From assembly GCA_900540045.1 (NCBI GenBank), contig UQEF01000081.1, positions 1-13,238 of the forward strand: 13,238 nt of DNA. Direction: 5' to 3'. Positions 6,357 to 13,223 of the stretch are shown here, in pieces. The first letter of the stretch is position 1. Each line of letters starts with the position of its first letter. A program made the translations under genes and the position numbers. Origin of the DNA: an uncultured Eubacteriales bacterium (GTDB lineage Bacteria; Bacillota; Clostridia; Christensenellales; Aristaeellaceae). The notes beneath the pieces were generated by a model. It ran no database searches and was not told the DNA's origin. It was given only the letters and a program-made list of their open reading frames with translations.

Positions 6357-8266
6357 TGCGGGGTATGAGAATGCGCGGGGGCGTCAAGCCCCAGGATGTG
6401 GGCCGGACGGTTCGCAGGCTGATGAGCTATGTGGCGCGCTACCGCCTGCGGCTGATGCTGGTGGTGCTGTGCATCATTCTCAGCGCCGTGGCCAGCGTGC
6501 TCAGCTCCACGTTTATCGGCGTGTTGATCGACGATTATATCTCCCCGCTGCTTTTGCAGGCCAATCCCGTTTTTACCGGTCTGGCCAGGGCCCTGGGCGT
6601 GATGGTCTGCGTCTATGTGGTGGGCATGATCAGCGGCTATTTCTACAACCGGCTGATGGTCACCGTGGCGCAGGGTGTGCTCAAGGATGTGCGCGACGAG
6701 ATGTTCGCTCATATGCAGACGCTGCCCATCCGCTACTTTGACACGCACAGCCATGGCGAGGTGATGAGCCATTTCACCAACGACACCGACACCCTGCGCC
6801 AGATGATCGCCCAGGCGCTTCCGCAGGTGCTGTCCTCTGTGGTTTCGCTGGTGGCGGTGGTCTGTGCCATGCTGTCGCTGAGCCTGTGGCTGACGCTGTT
6901 TGTGCTGGCCTTTGCAGTGCTGATGCTGTACATCACCAAGCGGGTAAGCGGGCAGAGCGGCAAATACTTCGTCAAGCAGCAGCAGTCCCTGGCCGATGTA
7001 AACGGCTACATCGAAGAGATGATCAACGGCCAGAAGGTAGTCAAGGTATTCTGCCATGAGCAGAAGGCCGTGGAGGAATTTGACCGCCGCAACGACGAGC
7101 TGTGCCGCAACGCCACCGCGGCCAACAAGTTCGCCAATATTCTGGGGCCGGTCAACAACAACCTGGGTCATCTGCTCTATGTGCTGCTGGCCGTGGTGGG
7201 CGCGGCCATGAGCCTGGCCGGGCTGCCCAACGTGGGGCTGTCCGGCGCGGGCACGATCACGCTGGGCATGATCGCCTCGTTCATGACCCTGTCACGCAGC
7301 TTCGTGATGCCGCTGAGCCAGGTCAGCCAGCAGCTCAGCTCGGTTATCATGGCCCTGGCGGGCGCAGAACGCATCTTCCACCTGATGGATGAACCCAGCG
7401 AGCACGACGACGGCTATGTGACGCTGGTCAATGCGCGCCGGGAGAACGGCCAGCTCGTGGAAAGCCAGACCCGCACCGGGCTGTGGGCCTGGAAGCATCC
7501 GCATCATGACGGCACCGTGACCTACACCGAGCTCAAGGGCGATATCGTGCTGGATGACGTGGATTTCGGCTATGTGCCGGACAAGACCGTTCTGCACAAC
7601 ATCTCCCTCTACGCGAAGCCGGGTCAGAAGATCGCCTTCGTGGGCGCGACGGGCGCGGGCAAAACCACCATCACCAACCTGCTCAACCGCTTCTACGACA
7701 TCGCCGACGGCAAGATCCGCTATGACGGCATCAATATCAACAAGATCCGCAAGAGCGACCTGCGCCGCTCGCTGGGCATGGTTTTGCAGGATGTCAACCT
7801 CTTTACCGGTACGGTGATGGAAAACCTGCGCTACGGAAAGCTCGACGCCACGGACGAGGACTGCATCCGTGCCGCCAAGCTCGTCAATGCCGACGCCTTC
7901 ATCCGCATGCTGCCCAATGGCTACCAGACCGTGCTCACCGGCGACGGCAGCGGACTGAGCCAGGGCCAGCGACAGTTGATCTCCATCGCGCGCGCGGCCG
8001 TGGCCGACCCGCCCGTGATGATTCTGGACGAGGCTACCTCCTCCATCGACACCCGCACGGAGAGCATCGTGCAAAAGGGCATGGATGCCCTCATGCGGGG
8101 GCGCACGGTGTTCGTCATCGCGCACCGCCTGTCCACGGTCCGCAATTCCGACGCCATCATGGTGCTGGATCATGGGCGCATCATTGAGCGCGGCAGCCAT
8201 GAGGACCTGATCGCCCAGAAGGGCGCGTACTACCGGCTGTATACCGGAGCATTTGAGCTGGAGTGA
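6353..8266 (+). CDS. ABC exporter subunit 2 with catalytic ATPase site (BmrD/YheH-like)
   Basis: The partner half transporter, 637 residues, with an exporter membrane domain (about 30-340) and an ATPase domain (about 396-635). Motifs: Walker A GATGAGKTT (431-439), Q-loop Gln479, Walker B VMILDE with the catalytic Glu560, and switch His591 (VIAHRLS). All are intact, but the signature is LSQGQ (535-539) instead of LSGGQ. In a head-to-tail dimer that signature faces the degenerate Walker site of subunit 1. The intact VSGGQ of subunit 1 faces this subunit's good Walker site, giving one working and one dead ATP site. An insert of about 45 residues before the ATPase domain (about 352-395, including TRTGLWAWKHPHHDG) is typical of this subfamily. 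Translation is coupled to subunit 1 by an ATGA overlap, with GGGAGG and GAGG upstream. Confidence 0.92.
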   Translation: MMRGMRMRGGVKPQDVGRTVRRLMSYVARYRLRLMLVVLCIILSAVASVLSSTFIGVLIDDYISPLLLQANPVFTGLARALGVMVCVYVVGMISGYFYNRLMVTVAQGVLKDVRDEMFAHMQTLPIRYFDTHSHGEVMSHFTNDTDTLRQMIAQALPQVLSSVVSLVAVVCAMLSLSLWLTLFVLAFAVLMLYITKRVSGQSGKYFVKQQQSLADVNGYIEEMINGQKVVKVFCHEQKAVEEFDRRNDELCRNATAANKFANILGPVNNNLGHLLYVLLAVVGAAMSLAGLPNVGLSGAGTITLGMIASFMTLSRSFVMPLSQVSQQLSSVIMALAGAERIFHLMDEPSEHDDGYVTLVNARRENGQLVESQTRTGLWAWKHPHHDGTVTYTELKGDIVLDDVDFGYVPDKTVLHNISLYAKPGQKIAFVGATGAGKTTITNLLNRFYDIADGKIRYDGININKIRKSDLRRSLGMVLQDVNLFTGTVMENLRYGKLDATDEDCIRAAKLVNADAFIRMLPNGYQTVLTGDGSGLSQGQRQLISIARAAVADPPVMILDEATSSIDTRTESIVQKGMDALMRGRTVFVIAHRLSTVRNSDAIMVLDHGRIIERGSHEDLIAQKGAYYRLYTGAFELE

Positions 8267-8296
8267 GGGACGCCGGCTGAAAAAAAGGATACGAAC

Positions 8297-8324
8297 GGGG
8301 CGCCATCCGGGAGGATGACGCCCC
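8297..8324 (+). terminator. Hairpin after the ABC operon (U-less)
   Basis: GGGGCG-c-CATCC pairs with GGATG-a-CGCCCC around a GGGA loop (11 pairs, one mismatch), starting 30 bases after the stop of the second ABC gene. There is no T-run on the + side; a run of T's occurs on the - side only after 10 bases. Position suggests a terminator or an mRNA 3' end stabiliser. Confidence 0.55.
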
Positions 8325-8805
8325 GCTGCGTGTCGAAAAAGGCCGGGCTGTGCCGGTCTTTCCGCCCGGACACGCCAATACCGGCGTTATGCCCGGTCCC
8401 GCGCAGTCCTGGCATTTGCTTGACCGGCGGGCTGCATGGAACCGAATGCCCAATACGACCCGAAACAGGCGACAAAACCATGGGCAAGGCCGACGGGGAT
8501 TGCACGAAAGCAACCGGGACGGCCGGCGTCCTCTGCGGCGTCGAGGCTGCGGTCCCCCTGACTTTCTAACATGGAGTTTGCCGCCGTTTTGAATTGCTGA
8601 AAATTCCATATTTTAAAAAGCGTTCCTTTAATAAATGAGATGACATGAAGAAAGGATGATTGAATCAGCCGCCTGCCCGATGTTCCCTTTTCCGGTTGCT
8701 CCGATAATACTCTCCAAAGTCCAGAGGAGCGGAGCGTCACATGGGCCATGCCTGCTTTCAGGCGTTGAATCGTGATGGAAGCGGGCCTGTCCTCCCCGGC
8801 ATGCC

Positions 8806-8842
8806 AACGCCCCGCATCCGTGCGGTACGGATACGGGGCGTT
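8806..8842 (-). terminator. Hairpin after melA (probable terminator)
   Basis: A 16-bp stem with one C/A mismatch, arms 8806-8821 and 8827-8842, loop of 5, begins 16 bases past the melA stop. Its core (CGCCCCG...ATCC / GGAT...CGGGGCG) resembles the hairpin at 8297-8324. The - strand tail has only TT, so it is not a classic U-tailed terminator, but its position and stability favour that role. Confidence 0.65.
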
Positions 8843-8858
8843 TGGCCTGGATGGTGGC

Positions 8859-10172
8859 TTACCGGTATTCCGGCAGCCAGCCCTCGTGTGCGGCAATCAT
8901 GTCGTCGCAGAGCGCAACGATATCGTCGATGGACAGCTCGCTCTGGCAGTGCGGGTCCAGCATGGCGGCCTGGTAGATGGCGTCCTTTTTCAGCGTCATA
9001 GCAGCTTCGATGGTCATCAGCTGCACGTTGATATTGGTGCGGTTCAGTGCGGCGCACTGTTCGGGCAGGTTGCCTACAAAGCAGGGAGTCACGCCGCAGG
9101 CATCCACCAGGCAGGGAACTTCTACGCAGGCGTTGCTGGGCAGGTTGGGGATCAGGCCCTGATTGAGCACGTTGCCGCCGATCTTGCAGGGCACGTTGGT
9201 CTCCATCGCCTCCATGATGTAGCTGGCATATTCGCGCGTGCGTTCGTGCGCCAGGCTGGGGTTGCGGGTCAGCTCGTCGCGGCGCTTTTCCCAGTCGGCG
9301 ATTTGCTGCACACAGCGCCGCGGATATTCATCCAGCGGAATGTTGAAGCGGTCGATCAGCTCGGGATATTTGTCCTTGATGAAAAAGGGCAGATATTCCG
9401 CGTTGTGTTCGCTGGATTCCGTCACATAATACCCGAAGCGCTTCATGATTTCAAGGCGCACCATGTTGTCGTGCTTTTCGGTCAGCTGCGCCGCGCGCCG
9501 CTTGATTTCAGGGTAAAGGTCGTTGCCGCTTCGGTCGGTGATTTCCAGCAGCCATGCCATATGATTGATGCCGGCGATCTTTGCGCGCACATTATCCTCT
9601 TCATAGGGCATGCCGACGGTTTTCAGCAGGCTCTCGGCGCATACCTGGACGCTGTGGCACAGCCCCACGGTCTTTATGCCCGTATAGCGCTGCATGGCGC
9701 CGGTCAGCATGGCCATGGGATTGGTATAGTTGAGGAACCAGGCATCCGGGCATACGTCCTCCATGTCGCGCGCAAAGTCCATCATCACAGGGATGGTGCG
9801 CAGTGCGCGAAAGATGCCCCCGATGCCCAGCGTATCGGCAATGGTCTGCCGCAGCCCGTACTTTTTGGGTACTTCAAAGTCCGTGATGGTGCAGGGGTCA
9901 TAAAAGCCCACCTGAATGGCGTTGACTGCATAGTTGGCGCCGCGCAGGGCGGCGCGGCGGTTTTCAACGCCGCAATAGGTTTCGATGCGGGCTTTGTTGC
10001 CCAGGTTGTTGTTCAGGGCGGTCAGCATCAGGTGGCTTTCCTCCAACCGCTGGGGATCGATGTCATACAGTGCGATGACGCTGTCCGCCAGCGAAGGGGT
10101 AAGCATGCTGTCACCGAGTACATTTTTGGCAAATATGGTGGAACCGGCTCCCAGAAATGTGATTTTGGGCAT
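8859..10172 (-). CDS. melA: Alpha-galactosidase MelA, glycoside hydrolase family 4
   Basis: A GH4 glycosidase of 437 residues that cleaves alpha-galactosides such as melibiose or raffinose by an NAD+- and divalent-metal-dependent oxidation/elimination route, in the cytoplasm. It matches E. coli MelA along its length: PKITFLGAGSTIFAKNVLGD (NAD-binding loop at 8-11), DIDPQRLEESH, DFEVPKKYGLRQTIADTLG, GGIFRALRTIP, LNYTNPMAM, GLCHSVQ (metal residues Cys172 and nearby His173), AGINHMAW (metal His204), TESSEHNAEY (251-260), PLDEYPRRCVQQ and CLVDACG. The start is ATG 10172, with AGGAAAGGAAG upstream and an N-terminus that matches E. coli; the frame opens 10 codons earlier without support. Single-gene unit, divergent from an AraC regulator. 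No sugar transporter is in the window. Confidence 0.93.
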   Translation of the reverse strand: MPKITFLGAGSTIFAKNVLGDSMLTPSLADSVIALYDIDPQRLEESHLMLTALNNNLGNKARIETYCGVENRRAALRGANYAVNAIQVGFYDPCTITDFEVPKKYGLRQTIADTLGIGGIFRALRTIPVMMDFARDMEDVCPDAWFLNYTNPMAMLTGAMQRYTGIKTVGLCHSVQVCAESLLKTVGMPYEEDNVRAKIAGINHMAWLLEITDRSGNDLYPEIKRRAAQLTEKHDNMVRLEIMKRFGYYVTESSEHNAEYLPFFIKDKYPELIDRFNIPLDEYPRRCVQQIADWEKRRDELTRNPSLAHERTREYASYIMEAMETNVPCKIGGNVLNQGLIPNLPSNACVEVPCLVDACGVTPCFVGNLPEQCAALNRTNINVQLMTIEAAMTLKKDAIYQAAMLDPHCQSELSIDDIVALCDDMIAAHEGWLPEYR

Positions 10173-10213
10173 GAAGGACACTTCCTTTCCTGAAAGATGC
10201 AATCTGTTGTTTC

Positions 10214-10242
10214 ATTATAGCGAAACGGGCTTCTTGATGAAA
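10214..10242 (-). promoter_or_regulatory. melA promoter with weak -35 (activator-dependent type)
   Basis: On the - strand TATAAT (10219-10214) is perfect, but the hexamer 17 bases upstream is TTTCAT, a poor -35. This is the usual form of a promoter that needs an activator, fitting the divergent AraC gene. The -10 lies inside an inverted repeat, GTTTC (10209-10213) and GAAAC (10222-10226). The -35 position overlaps the -35 of the araC-type promoter on the other strand. Confidence 0.6.
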
Positions 10243-10262
10243 GCGCTGCTTTGTTGTACAAT
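10234..10262 (+). promoter_or_regulatory. Promoter of the AraC-family regulator
   Basis: TTGATG (10234-10239) and TACAAT (10257-10262) with a 17-base spacer. The predicted transcript start is near 10269, which puts ATG 10272 almost at the 5' end and supports the downstream GTG 10296 as the translation start. Confidence 0.6.
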
Positions 10263-10295
10263 GCTGTCAAAATGTTGCATGTGGAGTTGAGCGGC

Positions 10296-11144
10296 GTGGA
10301 AGGATACCTGTCTTTTGAGGATGATGCGCTTCCCCGTGAACTGTTTATATGCCAGTTTGGGGAGGAAGCCTGTGCGCCCGGCTATGGCTTTGGCCCTACC
10401 GTCCGTTCGTATTATCTGATTCATTTTGTACGTTCAGGCCGTGGCAAGCTCCACTGTGGAGGCCGCGTATGCCCCGTAGGCCCCGGACAGGGCTTTTTGA
10501 TCCTGCCGGGAGAGGAGACCTATTATCAGGCCTCCTTTGAGCAGCCGTGGCACTATGCATGGGTGGGGTATCGCGGAACGCAAGCGGAATATCTGACACG
10601 GATGGCGGGACTGGACGATATGCACCGGGTTTTTACGCCCGAGGACCCCGCGCTGGTCTGGCAGGCGATGGAGCAGATGCGCCGGGAAGGCCGGGCGCTT
10701 TCTCTGACACAGATATCGGCAGTGGGCAACCTTCTGCGCATGATCAGCATGATTGCGCCCGCTAACAATCCGGTCGCTGCGGGCGGGACCGCGCGGCAGT
10801 ATTGTGAAAAGGCGAAGTGGTATCTGGAAGGGCGTTTTGACCGGGACGTATCCGTACAGGAAACGGCGGATTTCGTAGGGCTCAGCCGCTCCCAGCTCTA
10901 TCGTGTCATGATGGAGCAGCTGGGCTGTTCGCCCGGAAGGCTGCTGGCAGAGATCCGCATTCGCCATGCACAGCAGCTTCTGAAGACCACATCGCTGACC
11001 ATGGAGGAAATTGCGCGGCGCATTGGCCTGTGTACGGGGGCGCAGTTTGGAACGCTGTTTCGCAGCATGCAGGGCATAAGCCCCGGAAAATACCGGCAGC
11101 AGGAACGCGAAAAGGAGGCGCCGCCGCAACGCCTGGAGCGCTGA
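10296..11144 (+). CDS. AraC-family transcriptional regulator of melA
   Basis: A 282-residue regulator with an N-terminal cupin-like sugar-sensing domain (about 20-85, with the VRSYYLIHFVRSGRG and LILPGEETYY stretches common in the RafR/MsmR group). The C-terminal DNA-binding domain (about 168-267) has two helix-turn-helix units: VSVQETADFVGLSRSQLYR, and LTMEEIARRIGLCTGAQFG followed by GISPGKYR. Start: the frame opens with TTG 10251, ATG 10272 and GTG 10296. GTG 10296 is chosen because GGAG (10283-10286) lies 9 bases upstream and the protein then begins like its relatives (MEGYLSFED...). It is transcribed away from melA from an overlapping promoter region, so it most likely senses an alpha-galactoside or galactose and activates melA. 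The tail after about 267 is charged and unconserved. Confidence 0.85.
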   Translation: MEGYLSFEDDALPRELFICQFGEEACAPGYGFGPTVRSYYLIHFVRSGRGKLHCGGRVCPVGPGQGFLILPGEETYYQASFEQPWHYAWVGYRGTQAEYLTRMAGLDDMHRVFTPEDPALVWQAMEQMRREGRALSLTQISAVGNLLRMISMIAPANNPVAAGGTARQYCEKAKWYLEGRFDRDVSVQETADFVGLSRSQLYRVMMEQLGCSPGRLLAEIRIRHAQQLLKTTSLTMEEIARRIGLCTGAQFGTLFRSMQGISPGKYRQQEREKEAPPQRLER

Positions 11145-11235
11145 GCAGGCGACGGCTGTCCCCTTCACGTTCATCAGGGACGGTGCAAGCTGCTTCACCG
11201 CATCAGCCCCCCTGGAAAAGCCGCAGGACGCCACA

Positions 11236-11274
11236 AAAGGACCCGCCGAAGAAGCCTTCTTCAGCGGGCCCTTT
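11236..11274. terminator. Bidirectional terminator between the AraC gene and the SDR gene
   Basis: An 18-bp stem with two mismatches (arms 11236-11253 and 11257-11274) and a 3-base loop. The outer AAA/TTT pairs supply a short T-tail on both strands (CCCTTT on +, CCTTTT on -). It lies between two convergent genes, 91 bases after the AraC stop and 19 bases after the SDR stop. Confidence 0.85.
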
Positions 11275-11293
11275 ATCCGCGCGGTGCGGGCAC

Positions 11294-12091
11294 TCAGATC
11301 TCGTCCTCCAACATGCAGTCGATGACGCCGTCAATGGTCTGGCCTCCATCGATGAAGATGGTTTGCCCCACGATGAAGCTGCTCTTCTTCTTGTCGGCCA
11401 GGAACTGGATCATGGGCACGATATCATCCACGGTTCCGCCGCGTCCGGCCGGGATCTTGCGCTCGAAGCCGCGGATATCGCGCTCGCTGTAGCGATCCAT
11501 GATCTTGGTGTACACCAGCCCCGGCGCGATACAGTTGACGTTGATGCCGTACTTGATAAGCTCCACGCCGATGGACTTGGTGAACATGTTCATGCCGGCC
11601 TTGCCTGCGGAATAGGGCAGTGCCTTGCGCTTGACCCACGTCACAAGGCTGTGAACGGAAGAGATATTGATGATGGAGCCGTGAATGCCTTTTTCGATCA
11701 TGCAGCGGGCGGCAAGCTGGGAGCAGTACGCCGCGGAATTGAGGTTGAGCGCGATTTGCTCATCCCAGTAATCCATGGGCATATCCACAAAGCCGCCCTT
11801 GGGCATTTTCAGCGCGCCGCCGGCGTTGTTCACCAGCACATCAATGCGCCCGAAGTGCTGGATAAAGGCATTGAGCATGCGTTCACACTGATCGCGGCGG
11901 CCGACGTCGCATTGATAAATCTGTGCGTCAACACCATAGCGGCGGCATTCCTCGGCAACGCTTTGCGCTCCCTCGGGTGTTTTGTTGTAGTTGACGCCCA
12001 CGTCATAGCCGTCCTTGGCAAATGCGATGACGGTGGCGGCGCCAATGCCGTGGGAAGAGCCGGTAACCAGAATTGCTTTTCTTTCGCTCAT
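11294..12091 (-). CDS. Short-chain dehydrogenase/reductase (glucose 1-dehydrogenase/FabG-like)
   Basis: A classical SDR of 265 residues, an NAD(P)-dependent alcohol or sugar dehydrogenase in the cytoplasm. The nucleotide-binding TGSSHGIG is at 10-17, CDV at about 61-63 and NNAG at 88-91. The catalytic Ser145 (INISSVHS), Tyr160 and Lys164 (YSAGK) are present, followed by PG at about 190-191 and the C-terminal FIDGG at 246-250. The small patch around Asn34-Tyr35-Asn36 after strand 2 hints at NADP, but this is uncertain. The C-terminal tail (QTIDGVIDCMLEDEI) is longer than usual after FIDGG. ATG 12091 has AAAGGAG 7 bases upstream and overlaps the stop of the preceding metallo-beta-lactamase gene by 4 bases, so the two are translationally coupled. 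The substrate cannot be told from the sequence. Confidence 0.9.
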   Translation of the reverse strand: MSERKAILVTGSSHGIGAATVIAFAKDGYDVGVNYNKTPEGAQSVAEECRRYGVDAQIYQCDVGRRDQCERMLNAFIQHFGRIDVLVNNAGGALKMPKGGFVDMPMDYWDEQIALNLNSAAYCSQLAARCMIEKGIHGSIINISSVHSLVTWVKRKALPYSAGKAGMNMFTKSIGVELIKYGINVNCIAPGLVYTKIMDRYSERDIRGFERKIPAGRGGTVDDIVPMIQFLADKKKSSFIVGQTIFIDGGQTIDGVIDCMLEDEI

Positions 12092-12978
12092 TTGAATTCT
12101 CCTTTTACATGCATGCTTTCCAGAAACTGCGTGATGGTATAGAGCGGCAGGAACAGGAAGTCCGGCATCACGCCTCCTACCTTGGCGATGAGCCTGCGGG
12201 CCAGGCTGGCGGGATCATGGTCCCCCAAATCCCACGCATTGCGCAGAAAAGCCGCATATTCATCCATGCAGGAAGCACAGGCATCAATATAAGCCGCCGC
12301 AGCGTCGGAACCCTCCGCAAGGCTGCCCAGGGGCAGATAGTCATGTCCGGCCACGATGCGGCGTATGGGCAGCTGTTTGAGCTTTTTCAGCGTTGCCAGA
12401 TAGCCCGGCAAATCCATGACCAGCGCGATTCCCTGTGTGACCGTCCCGTTGAGCTGCAAGCTGTCGCCGGTAATCAAAGTGCCGCTGCGCTCATCCAGCC
12501 AGCAGACCGTGTCGGTATCGTGACCGGGCGTGGTCACCAGGCGCAAATAACCCGCCAGCGTACCCCCTTCGTCAAGCAGCGCGTCTGCCGTCACACCGCG
12601 TAGCGAGGCGGGGGCTTCCGGGCTGTACGCCGGGAAGGTGGCCCGGATGAGCCGGCTGTATTTGAGGGGATCCGCCAGCTTGTCTTGCGAGGCGGTAGAA
12701 CATACCATCAGAATGGAGGGGCACAGCTCCCGGATGCGCGCATGTCCCCCGACATGATCGCCGTGACAGTGGGTGCAGGCCAAGTAGTGGATGTCCGACA
12801 AAGACATCCCCAGCTTTTTGAGCGCGGGTACGATGTAGTTGTCCACGTCGGATGCGCTGGCGGCGCTGTCGATCAATACGTTTTGCGTGCCGCGCACAAG
12901 CACAACGCCCGTCCATGTGCCGCTGAAGGGGACGCGCAGTCGATAGATGTCCGGCGCCAGGTTAACAAACTCAGGCAT
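12088..12978 (-). CDS. Metallo-beta-lactamase-fold hydrolase
   Basis: A 296-residue MBL-fold enzyme with a full binuclear metal site: THCHGDHVGG (His70, His72, Asp74, His75), TTPGHD (His153), GDS (Asp172) and AGHD (His212). No signal peptide, so probably cytoplasmic. The order of motifs is that of glyoxalase II, lactonases and related hydrolases; the C-terminal 80 residues are helical and less conserved. ATG 12978 follows GGGAGG closely. It is the first gene of a two-gene operon with the SDR. A lactonase acting on the product of the dehydrogenase is possible but is inference only; thioesterase or glyoxalase-type activity is equally open. Confidence 0.88.
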   Translation of the reverse strand: MPEFVNLAPDIYRLRVPFSGTWTGVVLVRGTQNVLIDSAASASDVDNYIVPALKKLGMSLSDIHYLACTHCHGDHVGGHARIRELCPSILMVCSTASQDKLADPLKYSRLIRATFPAYSPEAPASLRGVTADALLDEGGTLAGYLRLVTTPGHDTDTVCWLDERSGTLITGDSLQLNGTVTQGIALVMDLPGYLATLKKLKQLPIRRIVAGHDYLPLGSLAEGSDAAAAYIDACASCMDEYAAFLRNAWDLGDHDPASLARRLIAKVGGVMPDFLFLPLYTITQFLESMHVKGEFK

Positions 12979-13024
12979 GAGAAACCTCCCTACTTTTTTT
13001 CATCCAAACGAGAAGGACAAATTG

Positions 13025-13053
13025 ATTGTAATGTAGCGGCTATGGGCATACAA
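13025..13053 (-). promoter_or_regulatory. Candidate proximal promoter of the MBL-SDR operon
   Basis: On the - strand TTGTAT (13053-13048) and TACAAT (13030-13025) with a 17-base spacer, about 45 bases before the MBL start. The -10 is good and the -35 is weak. The -35 touches the left arm of the inverted repeat at 13051-13094. Confidence 0.4.
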
Positions 13054-13094
13054 GGCGGAAAAAGGCCATCTGTTCAACACGCTTTTCCGTCTTG
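13051..13094. repeat. Twelve-bp inverted repeat upstream of the MBL gene
   Basis: Arms CAAGGCGGAAAA (13051-13062) and TTTTCCGTCTTG (13083-13094) pair over 12 positions, one as a G-T wobble, around 20 bases. It could be an operator next to the proximal promoter, or a hairpin in the leader if transcription starts at the distal promoter. No T-run makes it a terminator on the - strand. I do not recognise it as a known riboswitch. Confidence 0.55.
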
Positions 13095-13115
13095 CGTTAA
13101 AAGGGAAGAGGGTGT

Positions 13116-13144
13116 AAAATAAATTTTTCTATTCAGACTGTCAA
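13116..13144 (-). promoter_or_regulatory. Candidate distal promoter of the MBL-SDR operon
   Basis: On the - strand a perfect TTGACA (13144-13139) and TATTTT (13121-13116) with a 17-base spacer. It would give a leader of about 130 bases containing the inverted repeat at 13051-13094. The TTGACA follows a T-run next to the palindromes at 13163-13223, so it may instead belong to a repeat element. Confidence 0.4.
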
Positions 13145-13162
13145 AAAACCCTTCAGAGAGGT

Positions 13163-13223
13163 TCGGAGGGCCGCAGCCCTCCGAGTGAAATCCGAATCCA
13201 GCGACATGTGCGGTGGATTCGGA
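13163..13223. repeat. Two adjacent palindromes, probable dispersed intergenic repeat
   Basis: First hairpin: TCGGAGGGC (13163-13171) and GCCCTCCGA (13176-13184), 9 bp, loop of 4. Second: TCCGAATCCA (13191-13200) and TGGATTCGGA (13214-13223), 10 bp, loop of 13. They lie 6 bases apart and are followed on the - strand, 18 bases past the first, by GTTTTTTGACAGTCTG. No gene overlaps them. The arrangement resembles REP/MITE-like repeats scattered through clostridial genomes; a terminator of a gene beyond the right edge is the alternative. Confidence 0.5.

Larger units (their letters stand above)
8267..8858. other. Long non-coding gap between the ABC operon and melA
   Basis: About 590 bases without a gene I can support. 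Each end has a GC-rich hairpin, listed separately. Open frames on both strands (for example 8387-8896 on the - strand and 8315-8569 on the + strand) show no known motif, lack convincing ribosome binding sites and have Pro/Arg/Ala-rich composition typical of chance frames in GC-rich DNA. An AT-rich block at about 8577-8665 stands out from its surroundings and could hold a promoter, but I see no good -35/-10 pair. Function unknown. Confidence 0.55.

Noticed and set aside
8656..8775. 39-residue open frame after a GAAAGG-like site
   Set aside because: The site is weak, the product has no signal or membrane segment, and there is no operon context.
8387..8896. 169-residue open frame on the - strand in the gap before the ABC operon end
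   Set aside because: Starts inside melA, runs through its terminator hairpin, has no ribosome binding site and no known domain.
8772..10193. 473-residue open frame on the + strand
   Set aside because: Antisense to melA, which matches its family along its whole length.
10251..10295. Earlier TTG/ATG starts for the AraC gene
   Set aside because: TTG 10251 lies within the promoter and ATG 10272 nearly at the transcript start, both without a ribosome binding site; GTG 10296 has GGAG at proper spacing.
11030..12142. 370-residue open frame on the + strand
   Set aside because: Overlaps the 3' end of the AraC gene, the terminator and the antisense of the SDR gene; no motif.
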